A DNA stretch of 47,006 nucleotides from Bacteroidaceae bacterium (GCA_900768625.1 CAAGDO010000298.1:1-47006), one strand, 5' to 3'; counted from the stretch's first letter, positions 9,528-18,496 are shown. Translations and numbers: made by a program. Notes: generated by a model not told the origin, from the letters alone.

Positions 9528-10037
9528 TCAGAACGGACATTGGTCGTCACTCGGAGAGGCTGGGGCAAAGGGGGCCTCGGGCGTGGGAGTGAAGGCCTGC
9601 TGCGAGGCTGGAGACTGAGCGGGCTGCTGAGGAGCTTGAGCTGACGGTTGGGGAGCTGCAGGCGTTGCCGGACGGGCTGCAGCGGCGTTGGCCTGCGATT
9701 GGGCCTTGGAGGTGAGCATTTCCATGGAGTTCACCCAGATTTCGATTTTGTCGTGTTGCTTTCCGTTTCGGTCTGTGTAGATGCTGGTGCGGATGGAGCC
9801 TTCCACATAGAGCTTGTCGCCTTTGTGGACATAGCGTTCTACCACTTGGGCCAATTTCCCCCAGAACAGCAACTTGTGCCATTCTGTGCGTTCGGGTACT
9901 TGGGTTCCGTTTGCGAGTGTGTAGCCCGGAGTGCTGGTGGCGAGGCTGAGACGGGCTGTGCATGAACCATTGTCGACATAGCGAATTTCTGGTTCCTGGC
10001 CTACATGGCCGATGAGCATGGCTTTATTGAGTGACAT
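9528..10037 (-). CDS. ssb: Single-stranded DNA-binding protein
   Basis: This 169-residue protein is SSB, which coats single-stranded DNA in replication, recombination and repair. The OB-fold spans about residues 1-110 and starts MSLNKAMLIGHVGQEPEIRY, with the typical WHKLLFWGKLA and GDKLYVEGSI strands. A disordered Ala/Pro/Gln-rich linker (about 115-158) follows, and the acidic tip ends DDQCPF, a variant of the usual DDDIPF that recruits partner proteins. The start at 10037 is the conserved family start; a 33-residue in-frame upstream extension is not conserved in kind. The gene precedes the phosphopantetheinyl transferase gene by 22 bases. Confidence 0.95.
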   Translation of the reverse strand: MSLNKAMLIGHVGQEPEIRYVDNGSCTARLSLATSTPGYTLANGTQVPERTEWHKLLFWGKLAQVVERYVHKGDKLYVEGSIRTSIYTDRNGKQHDKIEIWVNSMEMLTSKAQSQANAAAARPATPAAPQPSAQAPQQPAQSPASQQAFTPTPEAPFAPASPSDDQCPF

Positions 10038-10125
10038 GATGCAATAAGATTGAAGGTCTTTGATAACCGTTTGACAATGTGTGAATTGACCGAAGGTGAA
10101 TCGGATTTTTGATTGGAAATGAAAA

Positions 10126-10168
10126 CAGGGCAGCACGCCATCTCAAGTGGATGGGACGTGTTGCCCTG
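10126..10168 (-). terminator. Hairpin terminator between the rpoZ unit and ssb
   Basis: An imperfect stem of about 17 base pairs runs between 10126-10142 and 10150-10168 (CAGGGC... paired with ...GCCCTG). On the minus strand the stem is followed by TTTTCATTTCC, as expected for a terminator of the bamD-rpoZ-DUF4293 transcript. It lies just upstream of the in-frame extension of ssb, which also argues that ssb starts at 10037. Confidence 0.6.
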
Positions 10169-10288
10169 GTTTCTTATGGTCCTTGACGAAAAGGGGAGAA
10201 GCGATGCCTGAAGGCATGGCGTGACTCTGCTTTCGTCATGGGGATTCTGGGGGTGATACGGAAAAAACCTTTGTCCGCATGAGACCTG

Positions 10289-10750
10289 TCAGCGGATGCG
10301 GTCAGCCGCTCTTACCCGAGCTTCATCGCGACGGATGCCGCGGCGAGCCATCAGGGTGGCTACAATGGCCAACACAGGAAGGAGAATGCAAACGTCGGGA
10401 CGTGCACTGAATGACTGGGCTGACGCCAAGTCGTAGGTCTGATAGGCTACGACCAACAGCAGCAGGGCATTGGCGATGCATGCATAATTGGTCCAACGAA
10501 TCTGCTTGCGGCGGTTCTTGAAAGTGAAGATGGCCACAAAGGGAAGAATCACAGCCAGAAGGAGGAATATGATGCTTCCGAAGGGATGGTGTCCGGCCAA
10601 TTCAGGCAGGGTGGTGTCGTAGCCGATGGCGGTGAGGCGCATGACGGCTTTGCCCGTCGCATCGGTGAAGGTCACAAGGGGCACTCCCATTGTGATGGCC
10701 GTCAGAATGGCGGCCAAAAGCAGATAGATGCTTTGGATACGCTGAATCAT
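10289..10750 (-). CDS. DUF4293 membrane protein
   Basis: This 153-residue protein belongs to DUF4293, a family confined largely to Bacteroidetes. It is predicted to sit in the inner membrane with four helices: about residues 5-25 (IYLLLAAILTAITMGVPLV), 58-76 (IIFLLLAVILPFVAIFTF), 88-106 (YACIANALLLLVVAYQTYD) and 121-137 (VCILLPVLAIVATLMA). The short C-terminus is Arg-rich and probably cytoplasmic. Its start codon overlaps the rpoZ stop by four bases (ATGA), indicating translational coupling. This rpoZ-DUF4293 order is a stable arrangement in the phylum. Its function is not known. Confidence 0.88.
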   Translation of the reverse strand: MIQRIQSIYLLLAAILTAITMGVPLVTFTDATGKAVMRLTAIGYDTTLPELAGHHPFGSIIFLLLAVILPFVAIFTFKNRRKQIRWTNYACIANALLLLVVAYQTYDLASAQSFSARPDVCILLPVLAIVATLMARRGIRRDEARVRAADRIR

Positions 10751-11091
10751 GATTCGCTGTTGAGATTTTCCTTTTCCTTGGCAGGATTACGGAAGTAGAT
10801 TTTGCCGTGCTCAAATTCGTCGGCTGCGATGAGTGTGGGCTTCGGGAGTCTTTCGTAGTAACGCGAAATCTCAATCTGCTCACGGTTTTCAAAGGTCTCC
10901 TCCAAGTTGTCGTTGCTCGAAGCGAATTCCTTGAGCTTCTTGGAAAGGTCTTCCTTCATCTTCACGGCGATCTGGTTGGCACGTTTACCCATGATGGCTA
11001 CGCTCTCGTAGATGTTGTCGGTGCCTTTGCAGAAGTCCATCAGATTGTGCGTCACGGTGTTGGTGGGCGCTTTGCTCTTTTTGTAATCCAT
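10747..11091 (-). CDS. rpoZ: DNA-directed RNA polymerase subunit omega (Bacteroidetes Rpb6-like)
   Basis: This 114-residue protein is the Bacteroidetes form of the omega subunit, which helps fold and assemble the beta' subunit of RNA polymerase. The key omega/Rpb6 helix is GKRANQIAVKMKEDLSKKL, with the conserved RANQIA core. The N-terminal stretch NLMDFCKGTDNIYESVAIM and the C-terminal LPKPTLIAADEFEHGKIYF are the lineage-specific parts. It follows bamD by 42 bases and overlaps the next gene by four, so it is the middle gene of a bamD-rpoZ-DUF4293 unit driven from the -7 box upstream of bamD. Confidence 0.88.
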   Translation of the reverse strand: MDYKKSKAPTNTVTHNLMDFCKGTDNIYESVAIMGKRANQIAVKMKEDLSKKLKEFASSNDNLEETFENREQIEISRYYERLPKPTLIAADEFEHGKIYFRNPAKEKENLNSES

Positions 11092-11133
11092 TTCTTTGCT
11101 TTGTGTTATTTCGGGGATGAATGTTTTCTTGGG

Positions 11134-12015
11134 TTATTTGTTGTTTCCGCCGTTTCCTGCGGGGGCGTCGCTGCCAGTTGCTTCTTCTTCCAGCATGTCC
11201 TTGGGCACGTAGGCTCTTGCGGAGCGGAAGAGTTTCTTGGCTTCAGCCATGTATTTTGACTCAGGATACTCGGTGACGAAGCCGTAGTATTCGTCGATGG
11301 CTGTGTGGTAGCGTTCCTCTTTCTTGGCTTCGATACTGAGGCGGGCCAAGGCGAATTTGGCACGGAGAATGAGAATGGCGAAGTCCTCACGACGAGAGGT
11401 GTAGGGATAGTCCTTGATGGCGTTTTCTGCCGTCACGATGCAGGCACCGTAGTTTCCGTTGACACCATTGCCGATGTAGGCTCCGAGGTCGTAGTAGAGC
11501 TTGGCAGAGAGATATTCCTTTTCCACCAGCTTGTCCTGCAACTTGAAGATGAGGTCCTGTGCCTGAGGACGAAGGCCGCTCGAGGGGAAGTTTTCTATGA
11601 AATTCTGAAATTCCGTGACAGCTTCGTAGGTGGCCGTCTGGTCGAGGCGGGGCTCCGGCGTGTTCTTATAGAGCGCATAGCCGCAATTGAAGCGAGCTTG
11701 CTCTGCATATCTTCCTTTGGGGTACGTCTGGTAGTATTTACGGAAAATACTTGCTGCTGCATCGTAGGAATGCGAGTTGAAGTTGCACATACCCGTGAGG
11801 AAAAGGGATTCCTCGCCTTGGTCGGTGCCCTTCAGCGTGGTCAGCAGGTCACCGAGCAGGGTGGCAGCTCTGTTATACTGTCCTTCGGCATAGTACTGCT
11901 TGGCGGCCTCATACTTATACTCGTAGTCGGACGTCTTTAAGATGCGATTGTAGTCGGCGCAGGAAGCTGTGCCGAGCAACGCACTGAATAGTATGGCGGT
12001 AAGGATTTTGTTCAT
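11134..12015 (-). CDS. bamD: Outer membrane assembly lipoprotein BamD
   Basis: This 293-residue lipoprotein is the essential BamD/YfiO component of the beta-barrel assembly machine, anchored in the outer membrane and facing the periplasm. The N-terminus MNKILTAILFSALLGTASC ends in a lipobox with Cys19 as the acylation site. TPR-like repeats follow: YKYEAAKQYYAEGQYNRAAT, ESLFLTGMCNFNSHSYDAA, ARFNCGYALYKNT, and a C-terminal RYHTAIDEYYGFVTEYPESK. The Gly/Asn-rich tail is probably flexible. It is the first gene of its transcript; a TACCTTTG -7 box lies 16 bases before the start codon, giving a very short leader. Confidence 0.92.
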   Translation of the reverse strand: MNKILTAILFSALLGTASCADYNRILKTSDYEYKYEAAKQYYAEGQYNRAATLLGDLLTTLKGTDQGEESLFLTGMCNFNSHSYDAAASIFRKYYQTYPKGRYAEQARFNCGYALYKNTPEPRLDQTATYEAVTEFQNFIENFPSSGLRPQAQDLIFKLQDKLVEKEYLSAKLYYDLGAYIGNGVNGNYGACIVTAENAIKDYPYTSRREDFAILILRAKFALARLSIEAKKEERYHTAIDEYYGFVTEYPESKYMAEAKKLFRSARAYVPKDMLEEEATGSDAPAGNGGNNK

Positions 12016-12031
12016 ATTCGAAATTTGGTGA

Positions 12032-12039
12032 CAAAGGTA
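12032..12039 (-). promoter_or_regulatory. -7 promoter box for bamD
   Basis: TACCTTTG on the minus strand matches the Bacteroidetes -7 consensus TAnnTTTG and lies 16 bases upstream of the bamD start codon. The -33 element is poor (TTG at an over-long spacing). Confidence 0.5.
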
Positions 12040-12162
12040 CGCATTTATTTTCGTTTGAATGGCAATTCAATGCGCGTAATCGTTTGTATGCCTACATTTT
12101 GGCTTTGTATTCCAGTTTGGCGTATGGTTGTCGGCCTGTTTTTATGGCCGTATTTTGTATTT

Positions 12163-12858
12163 TCAAGCCCATATGGCTCGGAATGCAATGTATAGGTAGG
12201 TCAGGGCAAGGGTGGATATGATCAGATGCACGCTGCCATAGCTGTAGCCTCCAGCGGTGAGATTGCTGCTGGAGGTGGACTGTGGGGCGGCATGATACTT
12301 TTCCCAAATGACGGAGTGATGGCAGTAGCGAAGCCAAAGCAGATAGATGCCCCAGCCTACGAGGGTGCCCCAAATGGCTCCTACGGTGAGGTCACCGATG
12401 TAGTGAACTCCCAGGTAAACTCTCGACCAGCAGTTGACCAAGGCCCAGGAATAGAGCCAGAGGGACAGGGCACGGTTGCGGATGAGGAGAGTGAGGAAGG
12501 TGGCCACGGCAAAGGTGTTCGACGCATGACTGGAGAAGAATCCGTAGAGTCCGCCTCGATAGCCGTTGACCACGTCGACGGTGTACATGATGAGCGGGTC
12601 CTGCGCTGGACGGAAGCGGGCAAAGAGCGGTTTGCATACGCTTGAAGCCACCTGGTCGGCCAAGAGGATGCAGAGGGCAATGGCCAGCAGAGTCTCGACG
12701 AAGAATAGCAGGTCATTGTGGCGAATCAGGGCATATGCCAGCACGAGAGCGGCGGGAATCCACGTGGCGGTGTGAGTGGCAGTGAGTGCCACCTGATCGA
12801 GGTAGAGACTGTCGCTCCCGTTGAGCCAAAGGGTGATGGTCTGGTCGATGTGGTTCAT
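12163..12858 (-). CDS. PAP2-family membrane phosphatase
   Basis: This 231-residue inner-membrane protein is a type 2 phosphatidic acid phosphatase (PAP2) homologue. All three catalytic motifs are present: KPLFARFRP (KX6RP), FFSSHASN in the PSGH position with the catalytic His, and SRVYLGVHYIGD (SRX5HX3D). Five to six hydrophobic helices surround them. Members dephosphorylate undecaprenyl pyrophosphate, phosphatidylglycerophosphate or lipid A; which substrate applies here cannot be told. I start it at 12858 (MNHIDQTITLWLNG), the family-like start; the longer frame would overlap batE. It follows batE by 49 bases and may be the last gene of the Bat transcript. Confidence 0.88.
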   Translation of the reverse strand: MNHIDQTITLWLNGSDSLYLDQVALTATHTATWIPAALVLAYALIRHNDLLFFVETLLAIALCILLADQVASSVCKPLFARFRPAQDPLIMYTVDVVNGYRGGLYGFFSSHASNTFAVATFLTLLIRNRALSLWLYSWALVNCWSRVYLGVHYIGDLTVGAIWGTLVGWGIYLLWLRYCHHSVIWEKYHAAPQSTSSSNLTAGGYSYGSVHLIISTLALTYLYIAFRAIWA

Positions 12859-12907
12859 TGTGGCTGGTTTTAGAAGGGGCTGTAGTTGTGGAGAGGATGT
12901 GTCGTCG

Positions 12908-13747
12908 TTATGGACGGACGGATTGTACGGCATCTGCCGTAATCCAGGCCACGGCACCGTCGGGCATTTCCACTTGAAGCCATTTTGCTCCATTGTCATT
13001 GACTTTGCTCACGGTTGTTCCTTCGTGGAGTTGACGGATTTGACGTGAGGTGGTGGCAGGGGTGGAATAGGCTGTTGTGGCTTTCATCACGACCATCTGC
13101 GGGCAGTCATTGAAGGCTTTGCGCTGTATGGCGCTGAACGTGCCGCTGATGATGCTGGTCAAAAGCAGCAAGGCAGCTGCGAAGAAGCCTATTTTGCGCA
13201 TTCGTATGGCGGACGCAAAGAAATAGACCAACGCGAAAACCAATGCGAAGAGCAGGGTCATGAAGCTGATGAAGAGCCATGATGCTGCGCTTCGGGAGTG
13301 GATGAATGTTCGTGCCCAACTGATGAAAAACATTTCCGAGGGCGTTTCGAAGCGGTCGGATAGTTTGGACTGTACGAGCTCGAGATTGAATGCGGCATCC
13401 TCATCGCCTGGTTGGTAGCGCAATGCTCGTTGGAAATGGAGCACGGCTTGAGGCAGATTCTTCAGACGGTAGTGGCAATTGCCGAGATTGAAATGGATGT
13501 CGGCCAAGGTCTGATGGTCAACCTCGTCGTTGCTGATGGCTTCCTGCTGCGAATCGAGCAGTTGCGAGTAGAGGCGGGCAGCTCCTGCATAGTCCTTCCT
13601 GGCGTAGTTCGCCGCTGCTTCTTTGAGCAATTGGGGAGCAGGTGTGTTGCCGTTTTGAGGGGCGGCAACTGCTGTGTAGGTATGGATGAATAGACCTGCG
13701 GCCAATGCCAAGGTGGCGAGCAGGCGTAGGATCAGTCGGTGTGTCAT
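12908..13747 (-). CDS. batE: BatE: TPR and SH3 domain membrane protein
   Basis: This 279-residue protein is the last core gene of the Bat (Bacteroides aerotolerance) set. A signal peptide (about 1-28, ending AVAA) precedes two TPR units (about 40-130; for example HFNLGNCHYRLKNLPQAVLHF). Two membrane helices follow around 158-180 and 187-206, and then a bacterial SH3 domain at about 217-279 (VKDN-type strands, AKWLQVEMPDGAVAWI). The TPR part would face the periplasm before the helices; the SH3 side depends on the membrane topology. Its start overlaps the end of batD by four bases. The Bat proteins are proposed to form a periplasmic/membrane complex linked to stress tolerance; the biochemical role is unsettled. 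Confidence 0.88.
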   Translation of the reverse strand: MTHRLILRLLATLALAAGLFIHTYTAVAAPQNGNTPAPQLLKEAAANYARKDYAGAARLYSQLLDSQQEAISNDEVDHQTLADIHFNLGNCHYRLKNLPQAVLHFQRALRYQPGDEDAAFNLELVQSKLSDRFETPSEMFFISWARTFIHSRSAASWLFISFMTLLFALVFALVYFFASAIRMRKIGFFAAALLLLTSIISGTFSAIQRKAFNDCPQMVVMKATTAYSTPATTSRQIRQLHEGTTVSKVNDNGAKWLQVEMPDGAVAWITADAVQSVRP

Positions 13748-15552
13748 AGTGCGAGTTGTTGGATGACTTGTCGTGCTTCGTTGTATGTGGCTTGGCGCAT
13801 GTCAGCCGATGAGGGGGCATACTGTGCCTGTTCGCAAGCATCCATCAGGAGGAGTAACCGCTTGATGGTGGCTTCTTCCACTCCCTTGTCTGTGAGGAGC
13901 GTCTGGATGTATTGTTTGTTCATGTCGGCTGTGCCTACTCCATATTTGTCGCCTACGTAACTGTAGACGGCTTTTGCCACGAGGGCGTAGAATGTGCGCG
14001 AGTCGGCGTCATCGATGTGTTTACCTGCTTCGTCGAGGAGGTGGAGGCTGTTCTTCTGCGCGTTGCGGCGTTTGCGTCCAGCCAGGTCGTTGTGGAGCGA
14101 GGTGTGGCGTTTCATCAAGGCGAACACCGTGATGAAGGCGAGAAGGAGAATGGCGAATGCTGCGAAGGCCGTGGGGACTGATTCAAAACTGAAGACAGAG
14201 GTCTCTTTCCAATCTTCCACTTTGTGGGGCGTGCGGATGTCGCTGTGGAGCAACTGGAGCTGGCGGTCAACATCAGCATTGGAGCGTTCTCCTTGTTCCA
14301 CATTCATTTCCACGGCTTGCGTGTGGAGTGTTTCGTAGCGTCCGGATTGGATGTCGAAGTAGGTGAAAGAGATAGAGGGTATCTCATATTGTCCCACATT
14401 GCGCGGCACGAAGGTGTAGTCGAACGTTATCTCTCCGGTGAATCCATTGGCTGTCACCTTGGAGTTGTCGTTTGTTTTCGGGTCGTAGGTGTCAAAATCC
14501 TTGGGGAAAGTCACCTGAGGCGCACTGATGAGCTTCATGTTACCTACACCGCTGAGGGTGATTCGATAAGTGGCTATATCGTTGGTGCGGAGTTTGGGAT
14601 TGAGGAGCTGGCCTTTGATGGCGAAGTGGCCCACACCTCCCGAGTAGTTGGCCGGTTTGGGTTGCGGCAAGGCTTTCACTTCGATGTTGAGCGGAGCTAC
14701 CACGCGCTTTACGTTTACCCCGATTGTACCTCCTCCATTGAAGAAGGCGTCGGCCAAGTCAAGGGTGTTGTCCTGTTGCACAACGGTGCAGTTGAAGACG
14801 ATGCTGGGCACCGTGATGCGTCCGCTTTGCTGTGGGAATACCACATATTGCAGTAGGGTACCTGTGCGGTAGGTTCCGTTTGCCCGATGCTCGATGGAGG
14901 TCACAATCTGATTGTTGGGCAAGGGGATTTCCTGCGAGATAAGTCCTTTGAAATCGGGCTTGTTGACCAGCTGGGTGTTGGCCAGCCCTACGCCAACACG
15001 GGAATGGATGCGATAGGTGAGCAGAACGGCTTCTTGTTCGTGGACCCGAGTGCGGCTTGGGATGACGTCGATGAAGAGATCGCGTTCGGTGACAGCGCTT
15101 CCAGCCTGCTGTACCTGTGAGGAACCTGAAGCGTGGGATGACGGCGCTCCTTGTCCTGACGAACCTTTCGATTGGGTGGCGTTGAGCGAGATGGGGCGTG
15201 ACTTCACGGTGCGTCCTCCTACATGCACACTGGCTTGCCCAATGGTGATGTTGCCTGATTTGCGTGCGGAGAGAATGTAGGTGTAAGTGGTGCTTTCGTT
15301 ATGGGAGGCGTGACCGTTGATAATCTGATAGTTACTGATAGTCGATGTGGCAGGACCGCTCAGCACATCAAATTCTGCCAAAGAAGGGGCGGAAAATGAA
15401 GAGACATCGCTGCTGTTGACGGTGAACGTGAGGCGATAGTAGGCACCGGCCTTTTCGATATGCGCTTGGAGCGTTTGCGGAAAGGCAGTTTGCTGGATGC
15501 AAGCCATCAGTATCAGCATCAGGGCCGCTGTCCGCTTGAGTAGGTGGGTCAT
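13744..15552 (-). CDS. batD: BatD: oxygen-tolerance surface protein
   Basis: This 602-residue protein matches BatD. It has a signal peptide (MTHLLKRTAALMLILMACIQ..., cleavage likely after FPQT), then beta-sandwich domains. The first carries the family pattern YRLTFTVNSSDVSSFSAPSL and a repeated YTYILSARKSG strand. Near residue 460-485 there is one membrane helix (AFAAFAILLLAFITVFALM), followed by a cytoplasmic C-terminal helical region. I start at 15552 because the signal peptide must be N-terminal; the frame stays open to 15657, where an ATG overlaps the batC stop, so a longer annotation with an implausible 35-residue lead is possible. It overlaps batE by four bases. Confidence 0.9.
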   Translation of the reverse strand: MTHLLKRTAALMLILMACIQQTAFPQTLQAHIEKAGAYYRLTFTVNSSDVSSFSAPSLAEFDVLSGPATSTISNYQIINGHASHNESTTYTYILSARKSGNITIGQASVHVGGRTVKSRPISLNATQSKGSSGQGAPSSHASGSSQVQQAGSAVTERDLFIDVIPSRTRVHEQEAVLLTYRIHSRVGVGLANTQLVNKPDFKGLISQEIPLPNNQIVTSIEHRANGTYRTGTLLQYVVFPQQSGRITVPSIVFNCTVVQQDNTLDLADAFFNGGGTIGVNVKRVVAPLNIEVKALPQPKPANYSGGVGHFAIKGQLLNPKLRTNDIATYRITLSGVGNMKLISAPQVTFPKDFDTYDPKTNDNSKVTANGFTGEITFDYTFVPRNVGQYEIPSISFTYFDIQSGRYETLHTQAVEMNVEQGERSNADVDRQLQLLHSDIRTPHKVEDWKETSVFSFESVPTAFAAFAILLLAFITVFALMKRHTSLHNDLAGRKRRNAQKNSLHLLDEAGKHIDDADSRTFYALVAKAVYSYVGDKYGVGTADMNKQYIQTLLTDKGVEEATIKRLLLLMDACEQAQYAPSSADMRQATYNEARQVIQQLAL

Positions 15553-15653
15553 ATTATAGGGGTTGATGTTGGGGAAAATGGGGCGAAGAAGCGCGCAGTC
15601 AGCAGAGAGGGCAGACTGGGCGGGGAAAAGGGTATCCGGGATTCGCCGTAGGG

Positions 15654-16346
15654 TCACCAGTTCTTGTCGAGTGATTTCTGACGCGGCTGACGGTTGTTAA
15701 CGCGTTGACGAGCGTCGCGTTCGGCTTGTCGGGAGAGATTGATGTATTGCTCCGTCTGCTGTTTACTCTGTTGGTTCTGATGGCTTTCCTGTCGCTGCTG
15801 TTGTTGCTGCTGTTGTTGTTGGTTCTTGTCCTGTTGCTGCTTCTGCTGCTTCTGCTGCTGTTGTTGGTTCTTGTTGGGAGAATCTTTCAGCTGGCGTTGG
15901 CAGAGCACCAGGTTGTAGCGGGTGTCGTTGTCGTGGGGGTTGAGTCTCAAGGCTTGCTTGTACTGCTCGATAGCCTGACGGAGAAGTTGTTGCTGGTTTT
16001 GCTGGTCGTGGAGCGCAGCCGTCTGGCGGATGTATCCCCGATTGTGGAAGGCCATGGACTTCACTTGCGGGTTCCGCTCGTGTTGGGCGGCTTGGGTGAA
16101 AAGGCTGTCGGCCAATTTGGCATCCCCTTTGGCCAGATAGGTGTCTGCCAGATTAAACAATGCCCTTGCATTCTTCGGGTTGCGCTTGAGCACTTTCATG
16201 TAGAGCGATTGTGCTTTTTCGAAATTGCGCGAACGGAAGGCCGCATTTCCTTCATGCATCATTTTCCATTCCGCATTTTGGGCCATTGCTACCGTTGGGG
16301 CCAAGAGCAGGAGAATGAGGGCAAGTAAGTATGTACAACGTTTCAT
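15654..16346 (-). CDS. batC: BatC: TPR protein with Gln-rich C-terminus
   Basis: This 230-residue exported protein matches BatC. Residues 1-22 form a signal peptide (LLALILLLLAPTVAMAQ). TPR units cover about 30-155, for example NEGNAAFRSRNFEKAQ-like and ARALFNLADTYLAKGDAKLA segments, then YKQALRLNPHDNDTRYNLVLC. The C-terminal 70 residues are extremely rich in Gln, Lys and Asn, encoded by runs of CAG and CAA. The start overlaps the batB stop by four bases. TPR units suggest it is a scaffold for the neighbouring VWA proteins. The Gln tract is a low-complexity, possibly length-variable tail. Confidence 0.88.
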   Translation of the reverse strand: MKRCTYLLALILLLLAPTVAMAQNAEWKMMHEGNAAFRSRNFEKAQSLYMKVLKRNPKNARALFNLADTYLAKGDAKLADSLFTQAAQHERNPQVKSMAFHNRGYIRQTAALHDQQNQQQLLRQAIEQYKQALRLNPHDNDTRYNLVLCQRQLKDSPNKNQQQQQKQQKQQQDKNQQQQQQQQQRQESHQNQQSKQQTEQYINLSRQAERDARQRVNNRQPRQKSLDKNW

Positions 16347-17362
16347 TTTCTTGACTTGAATAGTTTGAACCTTCTGAACAGGGAGTTCTTCGTCTCCATG
16401 ATGAACACCTCCATGATGAGCACAAACAGAGCCACTAAGGCCACAGCCTGAAATTGCTCATCGCGCTCAGTGAATGAGGTGGTTGACTTGCTTTGCTTCA
16501 GTCGGGAGAGTTGGTTCAGCAGTTCCTCCTGTGCACTGTTCGTTTGGTCGAGATGGAGGTATATGCCTTTGCCTGCTTGGGCCGTTTCGCGACACATCTG
16601 TTCGTTGAGCGCAGTGTTAACCACATTTCCCTGATTATCCGTGAGAGGACCGCTGGAGGTGGGAATTTCAGCGCCTTGTGTAGTGCCGACACCTATCACG
16701 TAGATGTTGATGCCATGCTTTGCAGCTTCCTTCGCTGCCTCAACCGAACCTTCTTCGTGGTTCTCTCCGTCGGTGATAAGGATGATGGCTTTGCCCACCT
16801 CTTTGTTGTCCGTGAAACTTTTCTCAGCCAAGCTGATGGCTGCTCCAATGTTGGTGCCCTGAAGGGTGACCATTTGAGGGCTAAGTGCATCAAGGAAGAG
16901 TTTGGCTGCAGCGTAATCGGACGTGATGGGCAACTGGGGATAGGCTTCTCCGGCAAAAACGCCGAGTGCCACCTTGTCGTTGTTCATGCGATCAATGAGG
17001 TTTGACACAAGCAGTTTGGCGCGGTCAAGTCGAGAGGGGGTGACGTCGCGTGCCAACATGGAGTTCGACACGTCCATCATCACTACGGCTTCAATGCCGC
17101 TCGAGGTTTCCTGTCCCTGCTTGAGTCCGTATTGAGGGCGTGCCAGAACGAGCACGACGAGAGCCAGCAGCAACGTGAGCAAACTGAACTTTACGTGCTG
17201 TCGTAAGGTCGACCGCTGCGGCATGAGGGCTTTCAGCATGTGGAGGTCGCCCAGTTTGCGGAGCTTGCGTCGTGTGCGCAAGGTGCTCCACATGTAGATG
17301 GCCACGAGCACCGGCAGGATGGCGAGCAGGTAGAGATATTGAGGGTCTCGGAATATGAGCAT
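16343..17362 (-). CDS. batB: BatB: VWA-domain membrane protein
   Basis: This 339-residue protein is the second VWA protein of the Bat set. Two N-terminal membrane helices (about 9-26 and 60-78, LLTLLLALVVLVLARPQYG) precede a von Willebrand factor A domain at about 90-285. The metal-site motif is DVSNS in VVMMDVSNSMLARD, with the conserved Thr in LQGTNIGAAI and Asp in LITDGENHEEG. A final helix (AVALVALFVLIMEVFIM) anchors the C-terminus. The VWA domain therefore lies between membrane anchors. It is followed by batC with a four-base overlap and preceded by batA by 59 bases. Confidence 0.9.
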   Translation of the reverse strand: MLIFRDPQYLYLLAILPVLVAIYMWSTLRTRRKLRKLGDLHMLKALMPQRSTLRQHVKFSLLTLLLALVVLVLARPQYGLKQGQETSSGIEAVVMMDVSNSMLARDVTPSRLDRAKLLVSNLIDRMNNDKVALGVFAGEAYPQLPITSDYAAAKLFLDALSPQMVTLQGTNIGAAISLAEKSFTDNKEVGKAIILITDGENHEEGSVEAAKEAAKHGINIYVIGVGTTQGAEIPTSSGPLTDNQGNVVNTALNEQMCRETAQAGKGIYLHLDQTNSAQEELLNQLSRLKQSKSTTSFTERDEQFQAVALVALFVLIMEVFIMETKNSLFRRFKLFKSRK

Positions 17363-17421
17363 GATGAAAAGAGGGTAGAGGGGATGAAAATGGAGAGTTG
17401 GAATCGCGTTTGTCCATCCTG

Positions 17422-18426
17422 TTAGGGGATACGCTTGAGCCAGGTGATGCGGAGCAATACTTCCACGAGTAATACGATGAGGAACATCCAGGCGAAGGGC
17501 TGGTAGGCTTCGTAGTGGCGGTTGTAGTTGATCACCTTGAGCTTCGTCTTTTCCAGCTTGTCAATGTCGTCGTACACTTCCTTGAGCGAACTTTTCGATT
17601 TTGCCCAATAGAAAATGCCACCTGTGGCTTTGGCAATCTGTTTGAGTGTCTCGGGGTCAGCAGTGTCGTCCACTTGTGCTGTGTAGACTTCCCCGTTCGG
17701 CAATTGGGCTACGGGCACGTTCTGAGTGCCCTGTGTGCCAAGCAGAATGGTATAGACTCTGATGCCCATATTTTTGGCCATGTCTGCAGCCATGAGCGGA
17801 GAAATCTCGCCTGTGTTGTTCTCACCGTCAGTCAGGAGAATGACCACCTTGCTCTTTGCCTTGCTTTCCTTGAGATGAGATACAGCGCTGGCAATGCCCA
17901 TACCGATGGCCGTACCGGGTTGGATCACGCCATTTGCCTGAAGGTCACAGTTGACGTCCTTGAACATCCTCACGAGCACTGAATGGTCCGTAGTGAGAGG
18001 ACATTGCGTGAACGCCTCACCACCGAAGAGGGTGAGGCCGATGTTGTCTGACGGACGGTTGCTGATGAAGTTAAGGGCCACCTCTTTGGCTGCCGTCATG
18101 CGTGAGGGGCGGATGTCGTTGGTCATCATACTGGTGGAAATATCCATAGCCATCATGATGTCAATGCCTTCCGACTCTCCACTTCGGAGCGACGTTTGGG
18201 TTTGAGGGCGTGCCAGGATAATCACCAAGAGCGTGAAGCAGATGGCATGCAACCAAAACGGGAGTTGCACAAGCCGTGTGCGCCACGTCCGAGGAGAATG
18301 TCTGAAGGCTTCAGCTGAAGCGATGGTCATGTGGGCTTCCTGTTTTTTCTTACCCAGGAAATGCCACAGGATGTAGGGCACGAGCAGAAGCAGCAGATAG
18401 AAATATGCGGGAGATGCGAATGACAT
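17422..18426 (-). CDS. batA: BatA: VWA-domain membrane protein
   Basis: This 334-residue protein has the same layout as BatB: N-terminal helices (YFYLLLLLVPYILWHFL and FWLHAICFTLLVIILARPQ), a VWA domain with MIDAS motif DISTS in MMAMDISTSMMTND, IQPGTAIGMGIA, and LLTDGENNTGE, then a C-terminal helix (FAWMFLIVLLVEVLLRI). BatA and BatB are clearly paralogues. VWA proteins of this kind often act with a MoxR-type ATPase, and one is encoded in the same cluster. The gene is 70 bases after the accessory protein gene; an AT-rich run (tatataatatatat) sits in that gap. Confidence 0.9.
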   Translation of the reverse strand: MSFASPAYFYLLLLLVPYILWHFLGKKKQEAHMTIASAEAFRHSPRTWRTRLVQLPFWLHAICFTLLVIILARPQTQTSLRSGESEGIDIMMAMDISTSMMTNDIRPSRMTAAKEVALNFISNRPSDNIGLTLFGGEAFTQCPLTTDHSVLVRMFKDVNCDLQANGVIQPGTAIGMGIASAVSHLKESKAKSKVVILLTDGENNTGEISPLMAADMAKNMGIRVYTILLGTQGTQNVPVAQLPNGEVYTAQVDDTADPETLKQIAKATGGIFYWAKSKSSLKEVYDDIDKLEKTKLKVINYNRHYEAYQPFAWMFLIVLLVEVLLRITWLKRIP

Positions 18427-18496
18427 AGGAAAGAATGTAACTCGGGTACTTATATAATATATATGGTGGGGCTGTGAATGCCCGATTGCTTAGCGC

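Noticed and set aside
15705..16328. Plus-strand hydrophobic frame with poly-Leu stretches
   Set aside because: Leu codons arise from reading the CAG/CAA runs of batC in antisense; it is not a membrane protein gene.
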